Positions 5,282-5,446 of a stretch of 5,446 nucleotides of DNA are shown piece by piece. How positions within the stretch are numbered: position 1 is the stretch's first letter; each line of letters opens with the position of its first letter. The stretch lies in the NCBI GenBank assembly GCA_029856635.1, contig JAHKLH010000116.1:1-5446 (forward strand), given 5' to 3'. Below the pieces are notes generated by a model. The model saw only the letters and a program-made list of their open reading frames with translations, did no database searches and was not told the origin of the DNA. Source of the stretch: Candidatus Njordarchaeota archaeon (lineage in GTDB: Archaea > Asgardarchaeota > Njordarchaeia > Njordarchaeales > JAHKLH01). A program made the position numbers and the translations under genes.

Positions 5282-5446
5282 ATGGATGATTCGCTCGACG
5301 AAAAAATGATTGATTTCGTATTGAGTAAATTCGATAAATTAACAGCAATCAGAACTCTGCTCGCATTAAGAAGAGCTCAACGGTTATACAAAATGTATGT
5401 TAAAATAAAATCCGAGTGGAACGAAGGTCTTACACTATGTCTTAAG
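5282..5446 (+). CDS. Unrecognised protein, N-terminal 55 residues only (cut by window edge)
   Basis: An open frame runs from ATG at 5282 to the right edge, 55 codons, beginning MDDSLDEKMIDFVLSKFDKL. The visible part is strongly helical: an acidic start, an amphipathic segment to about residue 20, then a basic helix TAIRTLLALRRAQRLYKMY (21-39). No signal peptide, cysteine motif or known domain is evident. A Shine-Dalgarno and a TATA-like element precede it, and it is divergent from the GNAT gene. Too little is present to assign a function. Confidence 0.62.
   Translation, partial: MDDSLDEKMIDFVLSKFDKLTAIRTLLALRRAQRLYKMYVKIKSEWNEGLTLCLK

Overview
This window reads as an AT-rich archaeal chromosome segment. 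The evidence is the archaeal/eukaryotic-type ribosomal proteins eL32 and eL19, an XPD/Rad3-type Fe-S helicase, GGTGA-type Shine-Dalgarno sites next to archaeal TATA-like promoters, and a C/D box guide sRNA. The set fits the Thermoproteota/TACK side of the archaea best, but nothing here fixes the lineage.

Layout. Bases 1-3362 (minus strand) hold a tight three-gene cluster, transcribed eL32, eL19, then XPD, with gaps of only 10 and 12 bases; XPD runs off the left edge. eL19 is about twice the usual archaeal length: its C-terminal extension carries a degenerate tandem duplication that seems to begin inside the native eL19 fold. eL32 carries a Glu/Lys-rich tail. Bases 3363-3635 are a divergent intergenic region containing a well-formed C/D box sRNA on the minus strand, with its own TATA-like element about 25 bases upstream, followed by one or two candidate eL32 promoters. 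Bases 3636-4358 (plus) encode an uncharacterised protein with a possible small zinc site at its N-terminus. It converges, with no gap between stop codons, on a minus-strand GNAT-fold protein (4359-5195). A short divergent region (5196-5281) then leads into the first 55 codons of an unrecognised plus-strand gene that leaves the right edge.

How it fits together. The left half is a ribosome and genome-maintenance neighbourhood: two large-subunit proteins, an sRNA of the class that directs rRNA 2'-O-methylation, and a DNA-repair/transcription-type helicase. The sRNA and eL32 lie in tandem on the same strand with similar promoter sequences, suggesting shared expression of ribosome components (inference). 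The right half is small, weakly characterised genes with no clear link to the left half. The most unusual items are the duplicated eL19 extension, the sRNA and its possible target at the peptidyl-transferase region of 23S rRNA, and XPD directly after eL19 where uL18 is usually found.
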